From positions 3,596,001-3,660,000 of the forward strand of contig CBDDKZ010000005.1 of assembly GCA_965230415.1 (NCBI GenBank): a stretch of DNA of 64,000 nt. The letters run 5' to 3'. Position 1 is the first letter of the stretch. Every line of letters starts with the position of its first letter. Source of the DNA: CBDDKZ01 sp965230415 (GTDB taxonomy: Bacteria > Bacteroidota > Bacteroidia > Cytophagales > JAAEPT01). The notes beneath the pieces were generated by a model. It was not told where the DNA came from. It was given only the letters and a program-made list of their open reading frames with translations, and searched no databases. The position numbers were made by a program, and so were the translations under genes. Below, piece after piece: positions 1 through 7,453 of this stretch.

Positions 1-211
1 AGAGTTTTTAGACGATGTTTTAGGTCCTGATGACGACATTACTTTGTTTGAATATGCAAAAAAGAGTAACAAAGAATCGGGCCCTGCCGTAGTAGGTATA
101 GAGTTGAAACATAAAAAAGACTATGATTCGCTCATAAAAAGGATGAAAGAAAAAAAATTGAGCTATAAGTTATTAAACTCTGATCCGAACTTATTTGAAT
201 ATTTCATTTAA
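1..211 (+). CDS. ilvA: Threonine dehydratase (threonine ammonia-lyase), C-terminal fragment
   Basis: Open from the window edge to a TAA at 209-211; only about 69 C-terminal residues are visible. The stretch reads EFLDDVLGPDDDITLFEYAKK, then ...GPAVVGIELK, ending FEYFI. This is the pattern of the C-terminal regulatory (ACT-like) part of Bacteroidota threonine dehydratases, which convert threonine to 2-oxobutanoate at the first step of isoleucine synthesis. The catalytic PLP domain lies upstream of the window, so completeness and catalytic residues cannot be judged. Family call from recognised motifs; the rest of the gene is inferred. Confidence 0.85.
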   Translation, partial: EFLDDVLGPDDDITLFEYAKKSNKESGPAVVGIELKHKKDYDSLIKRMKEKKLSYKLLNSDPNLFEYFI

Positions 212-296
212 TCTTCTAAATGTAGTTTTAGGGAGAATTTGTGAAGTATTTTTCATAGCTTTAGTAATAGATTAAAAAAAGCCAACTAATTGCTCT

Positions 297-854
297 ATGA
301 TAGATGTTTTTAAACAATATGAACGAATGCAAGACAGCAATATTATGCTGTCGTTTAAAGGCGAAGTATCGTTCGATTTGGTGAAGTCTGTTTTAGACAT
401 AATTGAGGGGAGGCTTGATTTAATCGAGCATAACCCAAAGACTAAGAAAAAAGTTTTCAATGTTTTAGTAGAATGCCTTCAAAATTTGGTGCATCATATT
501 GAAGAAACAGAAGTCGATTTTGCAGGTATCGATCATGGTAAGACTGCCTTACTAATGATTTGGATGGATCCAAATGCCTATAATGTGGCAACAGGTAATT
601 ATGTACTAAATGAAAACGTTGAAAAACTGGATAAATGGTTGCAGGAAATTAACTCTAATTCGAGAGATGAATTGAGAGATTTATATAAGCAAGTATTAAA
701 CAATGGCCTATTCTCTGTAAAAGGAGGAGGAGGGCTTGGGTTTATTGATATTGCCCGAAAGTCTGGACAAAAGTTGGATTATCAATTTAAAAGAATTGAT
801 GATAAATATTCTTTTTTCAGCTTTCAAATTCATGTACTTAAAGAAAATTCGTAA
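297..854 (+). CDS. siaB: SiaB-family protein kinase (DUF6272)
   Basis: A 185-residue soluble protein. It has a GHKL-like ATP-binding layout: an N-box-like helix NVLVECLQNLVHH near residues 55-67 and a glycine-rich GGGGLGFIDIARKSG segment near 140-154. In Pseudomonas aeruginosa SiaB phosphorylates the partner protein SiaC, which controls a diguanylate cyclase; that is family knowledge, not visible here. The next gene, 11 bases downstream, is the SiaC-type substrate, which strongly supports the call. ATG at 297 is the first in-frame start. No SiaA phosphatase or SiaD cyclase is visible nearby. Confidence 0.82.
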   Translation: MIDVFKQYERMQDSNIMLSFKGEVSFDLVKSVLDIIEGRLDLIEHNPKTKKKVFNVLVECLQNLVHHIEETEVDFAGIDHGKTALLMIWMDPNAYNVATGNYVLNENVEKLDKWLQEINSNSRDELRDLYKQVLNNGLFSVKGGGGLGFIDIARKSGQKLDYQFKRIDDKYSFFSFQIHVLKENS

Positions 855-865
855 CATTTTAAAGC

Positions 866-1240
866 ATGGAGTCATTGATCATTGCAGAAACTAATTTAAC
901 ACCCGCTATAAAATTCGATGGTGAGAATGGACAGTTGGCCTTGAAGGGAAGATCAATTCCAGAAAATTCATTGGAATTTTACCAACCGGTATATGAGTGG
1001 TTGGATGCTTATGTAGCAGATCCGGCTGATAAAACAGTCGTAAATATTCAATTTGATTATTTTAATACAAGTTCTTCCAAATGCATTCTTGATATCTTAA
1101 AACGTATTGATAAATTGGAACATAACGGAAAAGATGTACTCATTAAATGGTTTTATGATGAGAACGATGAAGATATGATGGAGGCTGGTGAAGATTATAG
1201 TGATTTGTTAGATGCACCTTTTGAATTGTTGGTGCTCTGA
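866..1240 (+). CDS. siaC: SiaC-family regulatory phosphoprotein (DUF1987)
   Basis: A 124-residue acidic protein with the SpoIIAA/STAS-like SiaC fold signature: N-terminal TPAIKFDGENGQLALKGRS, central DYFNTSSSKCILDILKRID and an acidic tail. The threonine of NTSS is residue 68, the same number as the phosphorylated Thr68 of P. aeruginosa SiaC (known for that family), so the acceptor site appears intact. It lies between the kinase gene and a coiled-coil membrane protein, with gaps of 11 and 7 bases, so the three probably form one operon. The output target in this organism is unknown. Confidence 0.85.
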   Translation: MESLIIAETNLTPAIKFDGENGQLALKGRSIPENSLEFYQPVYEWLDAYVADPADKTVVNIQFDYFNTSSSKCILDILKRIDKLEHNGKDVLIKWFYDENDEDMMEAGEDYSDLLDAPFELLVL

Positions 1241-1247
1241 GTAGATT

Positions 1248-1808
1248 ATGGGAGGTAATAGTTCTAGTACTAAGAAGAAAAATCTGTTTGAACGTGAAGC
1301 ACGTATTCTTGCCAATGTGAAAAGTGCACTTGACGAGGACAACTTAACGTTTGATGAAACCAAGAAAGAACTACAATTATTAGCGGAAAATTACGAAGAA
1401 CTCGTAGACCAAAGTAAATTGATCACTAAGGTCAGTGATCGCCTTCAGAAGAAAATAAACAGAGCTAACGAGGCATTAGAGGAAAAGAATCTGGAGTTAC
1501 AGGAAACGTTAGATGCATTGACTCAAGCCAAGGTTGGACGAAGAGCTACTACCATTACTCTGGTTATTTTTGTAATCCTGTTTTTGGTAACTGAGGCGTT
1601 TCTGGAGCCTCCTATCGAACGTTTTGCACACAGTGTATTTGAAGGAAACGAAATTGCCGATGTTGCATTTAGTTTGGGAGTGAAAGGAGCTTTGGCCTTA
1701 TTACTTCGTCCAATTGAAAAGATTGTAGAAAGAATTCTTGTGAAGCAAGCTCAAACAAAAAAAGAGGAAGAGTTGGCACAGAAAAGAATGCAAGAGGTAA
1801 GAAACTGA
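1248..1808 (+). CDS. Coiled-coil membrane protein linked to the SiaB/SiaC pair
   Basis: 186 residues. The N-terminal half (about residues 10-95) is charged and heptad-like, reading as a long coiled coil (KKELQLLAENYEELVDQSK..., LQETLDALTQAK). A strong hydrophobic segment (TITLVIFVILFLVTEAFLE, about 102-120) and a second weaker one near 140-165 suggest membrane attachment, followed by a basic/acidic tail. I do not recognise the family. Position 7 bases after siaC and before a strong terminator suggests it is the last gene of the siaBC unit; an anchor or output protein for SiaC is an inference only. Some coiled-coil HAMP-like signalling proteins look similar. Confidence 0.7.
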   Translation: MGGNSSSTKKKNLFEREARILANVKSALDEDNLTFDETKKELQLLAENYEELVDQSKLITKVSDRLQKKINRANEALEEKNLELQETLDALTQAKVGRRATTITLVIFVILFLVTEAFLEPPIERFAHSVFEGNEIADVAFSLGVKGALALLLRPIEKIVERILVKQAQTKKEEELAQKRMQEVRN

Positions 1809-1830
1809 TCGTTTAAAGAAATATATAAAT

Positions 1831-1860
1831 AAAAAAAGAGGCTAAAAGGCCTCTTTTTTT
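1831..1860. terminator. Bidirectional intrinsic terminator between siaBC unit and phosphohexomutase
   Basis: A perfect inverted repeat: AAAAAAAGAGGC, loop TAAAAG, GCCTCTTTTTTT. It has a T-run on both strands and sits between two convergent genes (stops at 1808 and 1879), so it can end transcription from either side. Confidence 0.88.
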
Positions 1861-1878
1861 GTTTAATAACTATGGCTT

Positions 1879-3618
1879 TTAGAGTCCTAAATCCTGCATA
1901 ATTCGATCGATTTTGTTTTCTAATGCCACATTTACACGATCGTAATCTGCTTTTGATTCTAAAGTTTGATTTACGCTCACATAAAACTTGATTTTCGGTT
2001 CCGTTCCTGATGGTCTGGCAGAAATTTTTGCACCTTCTTCGGTGATAAACTGTAAGACATTGGAAGATGGTAAATTAATCTTCAACTCCTCTCCGGTAAT
2101 CAGGTTCTTTTCAATGCTGCTAGCGTAATCACATACTTTTACTAATGCAGAACCATCGATAGTCTTTGGAGGGTTTTCTCTGAAATTCTTCATCATTTGT
2201 TGAATTTCTTCAGCTCCGGATTTCCCCTTTTTCGTTATAGATACCAGCTTTTCTTTATAAAAGCCATATTCAACATACAAGTCGATTAATAATTCGTAAA
2301 TGGACTTTCCCTGGTCTTTGGCATAAGCCACCATTTCGGCAATAAACGCGCAGGAAGCAATGGCGTCTTTATCTCGAACGAAGTCGCCAACCAGGTATCC
2401 ATAACTTTCTTCACCTCCTACAATAAACTGCTTTTGACCTTCCAGGTCTTTAATAACACCGGCAATAAACTTAAACCCGGTTAAAACGTTGATACATTCT
2501 ACGTCAAAATTTTTGGCTATAGTGTCCATAAGTTCTGACGTTACAATAGTTTTACAAATGTATTCTTTACCGCTAAGCTTGTTACGTTCTTTCCAAGCTT
2601 GTAGCATGTAATAGATTAAAAGGCTACCTGTTTGATTGCCGTTTAATAATTGCCAATTGTTGCTAGTATCTTTAACAGCAATGCCCACTCTGTCAGAGTC
2701 AGGGTCAGTAGCCATTACCAAATCGGCATCAAGTTCTTTTGCTTTTAACATAGCGAGCTTCATTGCGTCTTCCTCTTCAGGGTTTGGGTAAACCACTGTT
2801 GGAAAATTACCATCAGGAGTTGCCTGCTCTTCAACGACAGTCACATTTTTGAAGCCAAATTTTTCCAATACCGGCGGAACCAAAGTAATACCCGTACCGT
2901 GTATTGGTGAGAAGACTATTTTTAAATCTTTTTGTCGCTCTATAACATCCGGAGATACACTCAGAGATTGAATTTTGTTCAGGTATATTTCGTCAACCTC
3001 TTCTCCAATTGTTTCAATAAGCTGCTTATTGCCTTCAAAGTTTACATCTGCAATATCAGTAATTTTGTTTACTTCGGTGATGATGTTTTTGTCGTGTGGT
3101 GCAATTACCTGGGCTCCATCTGTCCAGTAAGCTTTGTAACCGTTATATTCTTTAGGATTGTGAGAAGCGGTTAAAACAATCCCTGTATGACATTGAAAGT
3201 GCCTGATCGTAAATGATAACTCGGGTGTGGGTCTCAACGCATCGAAGAAATATACTTTAATTCCGTTAGCGCTTAAAACGTCTGCTACAACCTGCGCAAA
3301 AGTATCACTATTATTTCTGCTGTCGTGAGCAATGGCCGCTTTTAATTCTTCACCCGGGAAATTGATTTTTAGGTAATTGGCTAGTCCCTGAGTAGCCTTG
3401 CCAATAGTGTATTTGTTCATGCGATTCGAACCTACTCCCATAATCCCCCTTAAGCCTCCTGTTCCAAATTCAAGGTCTCGATAAAAAGCATCCGTGAGTT
3501 CTTCAACATTATTCGAATCCAATAATTGGTTGATTTGAGTTTTTGTGTCTGAGTCGTAAGCTCCGTTAAGCCATTCATCAACTTTTTCTTTTACTTCTCT
3601 ATCAAGTACCTGTTCCAT
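1879..3618 (-). CDS. pgcA: Phosphoglucomutase / phosphomannomutase (alpha-D-phosphohexomutase)
   Basis: 579 residues, usual length for the PgcA/PMM2-like bacterial phosphohexomutases that interconvert hexose 1- and 6-phosphates. All four signature loops are visible: catalytic TASHNPKEYNGYK with Ser152, metal loop DPDSDRVGIAV, sugar loop GGEESYGYLVGD and C-terminal phosphate loop RPSGTEPKIKF. Soluble and cytoplasmic. Monocistronic on the minus strand, ending at the bidirectional terminator. Sugar preference (glucose, mannose or glucosamine) cannot be read from sequence. Confidence 0.92.
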   Translation of the reverse strand: MEQVLDREVKEKVDEWLNGAYDSDTKTQINQLLDSNNVEELTDAFYRDLEFGTGGLRGIMGVGSNRMNKYTIGKATQGLANYLKINFPGEELKAAIAHDSRNNSDTFAQVVADVLSANGIKVYFFDALRPTPELSFTIRHFQCHTGIVLTASHNPKEYNGYKAYWTDGAQVIAPHDKNIITEVNKITDIADVNFEGNKQLIETIGEEVDEIYLNKIQSLSVSPDVIERQKDLKIVFSPIHGTGITLVPPVLEKFGFKNVTVVEEQATPDGNFPTVVYPNPEEEDAMKLAMLKAKELDADLVMATDPDSDRVGIAVKDTSNNWQLLNGNQTGSLLIYYMLQAWKERNKLSGKEYICKTIVTSELMDTIAKNFDVECINVLTGFKFIAGVIKDLEGQKQFIVGGEESYGYLVGDFVRDKDAIASCAFIAEMVAYAKDQGKSIYELLIDLYVEYGFYKEKLVSITKKGKSGAEEIQQMMKNFRENPPKTIDGSALVKVCDYASSIEKNLITGEELKINLPSSNVLQFITEEGAKISARPSGTEPKIKFYVSVNQTLESKADYDRVNVALENKIDRIMQDLGL

Positions 3619-3663
3619 AAATTTTTTTGCTGAAGTGTGTTAAATTTGACAGTGATTTTATTC

Positions 3664-3671
3664 CAAAATTA
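3664..3671 (-). promoter_or_regulatory. Candidate -7 element for the phosphohexomutase gene
   Basis: On the minus strand this reads TAATTTTG, an exact match to the Bacteroidota -7 consensus TAnnTTTG, about 45 bases before the ATG. No good -33 TTTG at the expected distance is visible, so support is partial. Confidence 0.35.
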
Positions 3672-3755
3672 GAATTACTCGTTAATTTTAATAATATCAT
3701 TGTTTAAATAAAATTTCTATTGAAAATTTATCTTAAGTGAAATGATAATTTTTTG

Positions 3756-3763
3756 TAATTTTG
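3756..3763 (+). promoter_or_regulatory. Candidate -7 element for the small acidic protein gene
   Basis: TAATTTTG, an exact TAnnTTTG match. A start of transcription a few bases downstream would exclude the TTG at 3761 as a start codon and favours the ATG at 3785. No clear -33 box. Confidence 0.4.
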
Positions 3764-3784
3764 GTAAAAAATGGTGAATCAAAG

Positions 3785-4222
3785 ATGATTGATAAGAAGT
3801 TATTGAACCAAGCTTTAGCCTTAATAGCCCAAAAAAGAACTGAATTGGCTGCGCTGGATTACAACGATGAAGAGTACGATGACATTGAGGATGAACTTCA
3901 CGATTTAGAAGACTCATTCAACGAAGAATACGGGGATTTTTTAGAAGATGTATTAATGGACGTACATGATGATTTGTGTCCGGATTCTGATGTGTTGTTG
4001 CCTACTGCTTACCTGGCTAAAAAATACGTGTCGGTGGTAAAGCAGGCAGGAGATGACGTGTTGGAAGAGTACGAACTCGGAAGTGAAGACGGGGTTTATG
4101 TAGATGTGGACGATTACATTGATAGTAATACACGCTTATTAATAGTTCCAAACCCAGCAAGGATTGTGTTCATGTTGAACGGATTACCCAAAGAAATTTT
4201 GTGGAGCCTGTCTGAAGATTGA
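3785..4222 (+). CDS. Small acidic hypothetical protein
   Basis: 145 residues from the ATG at 3785; a TTG at 3761 would add eight residues but overlaps a promoter-like element. Very acidic (runs such as DYNDEEYDDIEDELHDLED), probably helical in the N-terminal half, then a mixed alpha/beta part (LLPTAYLAKKYVSVV..., LLIVPNPARIVFMLNG). No signal peptide or membrane segment. I do not recognise the family; it resembles conserved Bacteroidota proteins of unknown function. It stands alone between the phosphohexomutase (divergent) and the fructosamine-kinase-like gene 41 bases downstream. Confidence 0.75.
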   Translation: MIDKKLLNQALALIAQKRTELAALDYNDEEYDDIEDELHDLEDSFNEEYGDFLEDVLMDVHDDLCPDSDVLLPTAYLAKKYVSVVKQAGDDVLEEYELGSEDGVYVDVDDYIDSNTRLLIVPNPARIVFMLNGLPKEILWSLSED

Positions 4223-4263
4223 TTTTTTTTCAGCATTGCTTTGAAATTGAACTTCGATAATAT

Positions 4264-5124
4264 ATGGAGTGGATGAAAGAAGTTATCAGTTCAATTACAG
4301 GAGAAACTATTGTGAAAATCACTGCTGTTGGTGGCGGTTGTATAAATAAGACTTATCGTTTGACTACCAAAGGCAGTGATTTTTTTATGAAATGCAATGA
4401 TTCTGAGCGCTATCCTCAAATGTTTGAATTGGAAGCAAAAGGGCTGGCTTTGTTAAAAGATACAGGTCAGATTAAAGTGCCTCAAGTGTTGCATGTGGGA
4501 GCTGTAAAAGGTGTCGCCTTTTTGCTAATGGAATTCATTGAATCAAGTAGAGGCAGTAGTCGCTTTTGGAAGCGATTAGGAGAGTGCCTTGCTAATATAC
4601 ATCGATGCACTCAAGAGCTTTTCGGTTTAACCTACGACAACTATATAGGCTCACTTGTTCAAAAGAATCAGTTGGAACAAGACTGGCATTACTTTTTTAT
4701 ACAACACAGAATCAAAGAACAATTAGCGATTTACAAGCGTATTTCTGATTCATCGGGGTTGGAGAATCGATTTGGGCAATTGTTTGAGTTGCTTCCTGGT
4801 TTATTACCTCCTTCGGAAAAACCATCCTTGTTACACGGTGATTTATGGAGTGGTAATTTTATGGTGACAAAAAATGAGGAACCTGTTTTAATCGATCCTG
4901 CTGTTTATTATGGAAATAGGGAAATGGATTTAGCGTTGAGCAGGCTATTCGGAGGTTTTGATAGGAAGTTTTATGAAAGTTACCAAAGTAATTTTCCATT
5001 AGAGCCTGGTTTTGAGGAAAGAGTAGATATTTATAACTTGTATCCTTTAATGGTGCATGTAAACCTCTTTGGTGGAGGATATATCCATCAGGTAAATAGT
5101 ATTTTAGATCGTTATTTAGTTTGA
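4264..5124 (+). CDS. Fructosamine kinase family protein
   Basis: 286 residues, normal length for the FN3K/ketosamine-3-kinase family, which phosphorylate sugar amines on glycated proteins or small molecules. Visible: GGGCINKTYRL near the N terminus as a degenerate nucleotide loop, catalytic HGDLWSGNFMV (Asp of HGD, Asn of GN) and the metal-binding DPAVYYGNREMDLAL that replaces DFG. Soluble and cytoplasmic. It is followed 4 bases later by the nucleoid-associated gene, so the two are likely co-transcribed. The natural substrate in bacteria is uncertain. Confidence 0.88.
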   Translation: MEWMKEVISSITGETIVKITAVGGGCINKTYRLTTKGSDFFMKCNDSERYPQMFELEAKGLALLKDTGQIKVPQVLHVGAVKGVAFLLMEFIESSRGSSRFWKRLGECLANIHRCTQELFGLTYDNYIGSLVQKNQLEQDWHYFFIQHRIKEQLAIYKRISDSSGLENRFGQLFELLPGLLPPSEKPSLLHGDLWSGNFMVTKNEEPVLIDPAVYYGNREMDLALSRLFGGFDRKFYESYQSNFPLEPGFEERVDIYNLYPLMVHVNLFGGGYIHQVNSILDRYLV

Positions 5125-5128
5125 TATT

Positions 5129-6178
5129 ATGATAGAGTTTGATGAGGTTGTTCTTGAGAAAATGGTGATTCATCAGGTGGGTAATCCTTCCCTGGAAGAA
5201 GATTTAATACTTTCTAATACAACATTCGAACCGCAGGATGAAGTTTTGATCGATTTATTGAAAACCTATTTTTTTAAGCCTTTTCAAAATGCTCCTTATT
5301 TTAACTTTTTTCATGAAAGCGACTTAGCAGAAAACCCGGTCTTCCATGCTGCTTCATTTTATTTCAATGAACCAGAATCCTTATACATGCAATCAGTAGA
5401 TCTGGCAAAGTTTCTGTTTGAGCAATCAACACATCCAAATATAAAATCCGGAGAGTTGTACGTGGTTGCTTTTGACAATTTTAAGTTGGATGATGAATAC
5501 GTCAATGGCTTGGGTATCTTTAAGTCTGAAAATAAAGAGACATTCTTGACAATACACGAAAACACCAATGGATTTGACGTAGACAAAAAGGATGGTATAA
5601 ACATTAAAAAGCTTGATAAGGGCTGTCTGGTTTTTAATACTGAAAAAGAACAGGGCTACCGCGTTTGTATGGTAGATGTGGCATCCAGAAGTGCCGACGT
5701 TGCTCACTACTGGAAACACGATTTTTTAAACGTGCGTGATCGTGAGGATAGTTATTATCATACTAATACAGTTCTGGACATGTGTAAAAACTTTTGTGAA
5801 GATGTATTTACTCCCGAGAATGACGTGGCCAAACCCGATCAAATGCTTTTAATGGATAGGTCGATCAATTACTTTCAGAAGAACGACGAATACAATGCAA
5901 AGGAATTTGAGCACGAGGTGATTAAAGACCCAGGTGTCATAGACGCATTTAACGATTACAAAGAAAATTTTGTGCAACAAAACGATGTGCCGGTATTTGA
6001 TGAGTTTGCAATTGCTCCAAACGCAGTAAAAGGTCAGAAACGTTTTTTTAAAAGTGTGCTTAAGTTAGATAAACGTTTTCATGTCTATGTCCATGGAGGA
6101 CATGATTTCATGGAACAAGGTTTTGACGAAGAACGAGGCATGCGCTATTATAAGCTCTTTTATAATAAAGAGGCTTAA
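5129..6178 (+). CDS. Nucleoid-associated protein (NdpA/YejK family)
   Basis: 349 residues, usual length for the 37-kDa NdpA family (PF04245). Typical features: N-terminal VVLEKMVIHQVGN, internal FHAASFYFNEPESL, GELYVVAFDNF and the VARVVDVASRSADVAHYWKHDFLN-like block (here MVDVASRSADVAHYWKHDFL in part). The C-terminal region ends in a KRFFKSVLKLDKRFHVYVHG segment rich in basic residues. E. coli YejK is a spermidine nucleoid-associated protein; exact role is poorly known. Sits 4 bases behind the fructosamine-kinase gene. Confidence 0.87.
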   Translation: MIEFDEVVLEKMVIHQVGNPSLEEDLILSNTTFEPQDEVLIDLLKTYFFKPFQNAPYFNFFHESDLAENPVFHAASFYFNEPESLYMQSVDLAKFLFEQSTHPNIKSGELYVVAFDNFKLDDEYVNGLGIFKSENKETFLTIHENTNGFDVDKKDGINIKKLDKGCLVFNTEKEQGYRVCMVDVASRSADVAHYWKHDFLNVRDREDSYYHTNTVLDMCKNFCEDVFTPENDVAKPDQMLLMDRSINYFQKNDEYNAKEFEHEVIKDPGVIDAFNDYKENFVQQNDVPVFDEFAIAPNAVKGQKRFFKSVLKLDKRFHVYVHGGHDFMEQGFDEERGMRYYKLFYNKEA

Positions 6179-6190
6179 AGGATTTACTAA

Positions 6191-6305
6191 GCTAATTTTA
6201 TTGGTATTTATCTACTTGATTTTGTCAGGGTAGTACTTTTTTGATTATAAAAACTAAAATAATTAGCAAAAAAGTTTGGTTTTTTAGTTTTGTATGCTAA
6301 TTTTG
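6191..6305 (+). promoter_or_regulatory. Promoter/operator region of the four-helix-bundle cassette
   Basis: TAGTTTTG at 6285-6292 matches the -7 consensus TAnnTTTG exactly; the -33 box is weak (TTAG at 6263). GCTAATTTT occurs at 6191-6199 and 6296-6305 (with a following G), and again at 6466-6475. AATTAGC at 6261-6267 and GCTAATT at 6296-6302 form an inverted repeat that brackets the -7 element. This is a plausible operator for the XRE-S24 regulator encoded at the end of the cassette; the link is inferred. Confidence 0.4.
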
Positions 6306-6366
6306 ATAGTGTAATACTACAATAGATAGGGTTTTGCTAAAAAATAATAGTTGTAACGAGTTTTTG

Positions 6367-6579
6367 ATGGTAGATGATCGGATATGTGCGATAAGTTTCT
6401 TAGTACGACAGAAAGTTAATCATAGCCAATTCAAGGTAGTGTTTAGCGCTCGTTATTATACAGGGGCTAATTTTGCAGGCTCGCTATTATTTTACGATCA
6501 ACCTAAAATAAGTACTATTATACATTTTTTACACAATGAAATGGAGTTAGATGTTCCAGTAAACCATCCAAATAGTTAA
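6367..6579 (+). CDS. Small hypothetical protein, first gene of cassette
   Basis: 70 residues from ATG 6367 (a TTG at 6334 would add 11). Sequence is mixed alpha/beta with no low complexity: VRQKVNHSQFKVVFSARYY, ANFAGSLLFYDQPKIS. No signal peptide or clear membrane helix. I do not recognise it. It ends 12 bases before the next gene in the same direction and lies behind a promoter-like element, which is the main support for it being real. It could be noise in an AT-rich leader. Confidence 0.45.
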   Translation: MVDDRICAISFLVRQKVNHSQFKVVFSARYYTGANFAGSLLFYDQPKISTIIHFLHNEMELDVPVNHPNS

Positions 6580-6591
6580 AATTTTATAAAG

Positions 6592-7014
6592 ATGCAGACA
6601 CAATTAAACCTCTTCCAGATCGAAAATAGACCAGTAGCTAAGAAACCTGTTACACAAAATGAAAATGTGTTATTAAATGCTAAAGAATTTAGCATGTTGT
6701 TTAAATTTGCCAATGAGCTGGATAGCCTGTACATGGCTTTAAAAAAGAATCGTGAATATGTTGTGTTTACTAAAAGTGTGCTGAAGGCATCTGGAAATAT
6801 TGGGAAAGACCGGTTTGCACTCATTGCTAACACCCGAAAACGAAATTTTAGGGCGAAACTTGAATTAGCTAAAAATGAGTTGAAGGAAATAAAGCGTTGG
6901 TTGGACCTTTTGGAAAAAGGCTGCTTGTTAAAAGGAGATTATAGCATGTATATGGCACAGGTGACAAGCTTGCTGGCCGATGTAAGAGAGTTGATTCCAT
7001 TAGTAAAGAAATAA
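6592..7014 (+). CDS. Diverged four-helix-bundle (S23/Avd-like) protein with N-terminal QLNLF motif
   Basis: 140 residues. Residues 4-8 are QLNLF, close to the beta-sliding-clamp-binding consensus QL(S/D)LF. From about residue 40 the sequence follows the pattern of the 23S rRNA intervening-sequence (S23, TIGR02436) four-helix-bundle family: REYVVFTKSVLKASGNIG matches the family's EYVxxKQLLRSGTSIGxN, and LAKNELKEIKRWLDLLEK matches its ALKEANETEYWLELL helix. The usual NIxEA segment after SIG is missing, so it is a diverged member. No enzymatic residues. It is followed 11 bases later by a second four-helix-bundle gene and then an XRE-S24 repressor. Function unknown; the clamp-binding idea is inference. 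Confidence 0.65.
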   Translation: MQTQLNLFQIENRPVAKKPVTQNENVLLNAKEFSMLFKFANELDSLYMALKKNREYVVFTKSVLKASGNIGKDRFALIANTRKRNFRAKLELAKNELKEIKRWLDLLEKGCLLKGDYSMYMAQVTSLLADVRELIPLVKK

Positions 7015-7025
7015 ATCACACAGAT

Positions 7026-7451
7026 ATGGAAGGTAATACACTAACAGTAAGTAGGTGCGAGAAAGATTATTCGACTCTTGACTTAATTCAAGGAGAAAAC
7101 ATTGAAGATAACGAGTTATACCAGCTTTCGTTGAGGTTATCTATGCAGGTTTATCAAATTGTTCAAGACTTTCCATCACATGAACAACATGCCTTGTCAG
7201 ATCAACTGTTATTTTCCAGTAGATATCTCGCAGTGAATATAGCAAAGGCATGGTCTGTTAAAGATTATAAATGTGAGTTCGAAAGATTTATATTAGATGC
7301 TATAAGTAGTACTGAAGAAACAAAATCGTGGTTAATGTTTGCTGTACGCTGTAGTTGTATTAATTTGGGACTTGAGAAAATGTTGCGCGCTCAATGTGAA
7401 TTAATCTTAACGGAGTTGAAACATTTAATAAGAATAGAAAAAACGGAATAA
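7026..7451 (+). CDS. Second diverged four-helix-bundle (S23/Avd-like) protein
   Basis: 141 residues. LSLRLSMQVYQIVQDFPSHEQHALSDQL is the first-helix pattern of the S23/four-helix-bundle family (family form: A..LA..VY.lT..FP..E.y.LtdQlrRaa.Si..NIAEG), followed by SSRYLAVNIAKAWSVKDYKCEFERFILDAISSTEE where the family has NIAEG...FL.ia.GS..E. So it is a recognisable but diverged member. Cys-containing late helices (VRCSCINLG) are unusual. It lies 11 bases after its paralogue and 2 bases before the repressor gene, so these are one transcript. In other systems this fold serves as the Avd accessory factor of diversity-generating retroelements, but no reverse transcriptase is present here. Confidence 0.68.
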   Translation: MEGNTLTVSRCEKDYSTLDLIQGENIEDNELYQLSLRLSMQVYQIVQDFPSHEQHALSDQLLFSSRYLAVNIAKAWSVKDYKCEFERFILDAISSTEETKSWLMFAVRCSCINLGLEKMLRAQCELILTELKHLIRIEKTE

Positions 7452-7453
7452 AA

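Noticed and set aside
6334..6366. TTG start for the small cassette protein
   Set aside because: An ATG 33 bases downstream is simpler; neither choice has a ribosome site to decide it.
6592..7451. Diversity-generating retroelement suggested by Avd-like proteins
   Set aside because: No reverse transcriptase, template/variable repeats or C-type lectin target is seen in the surrounding sequence.
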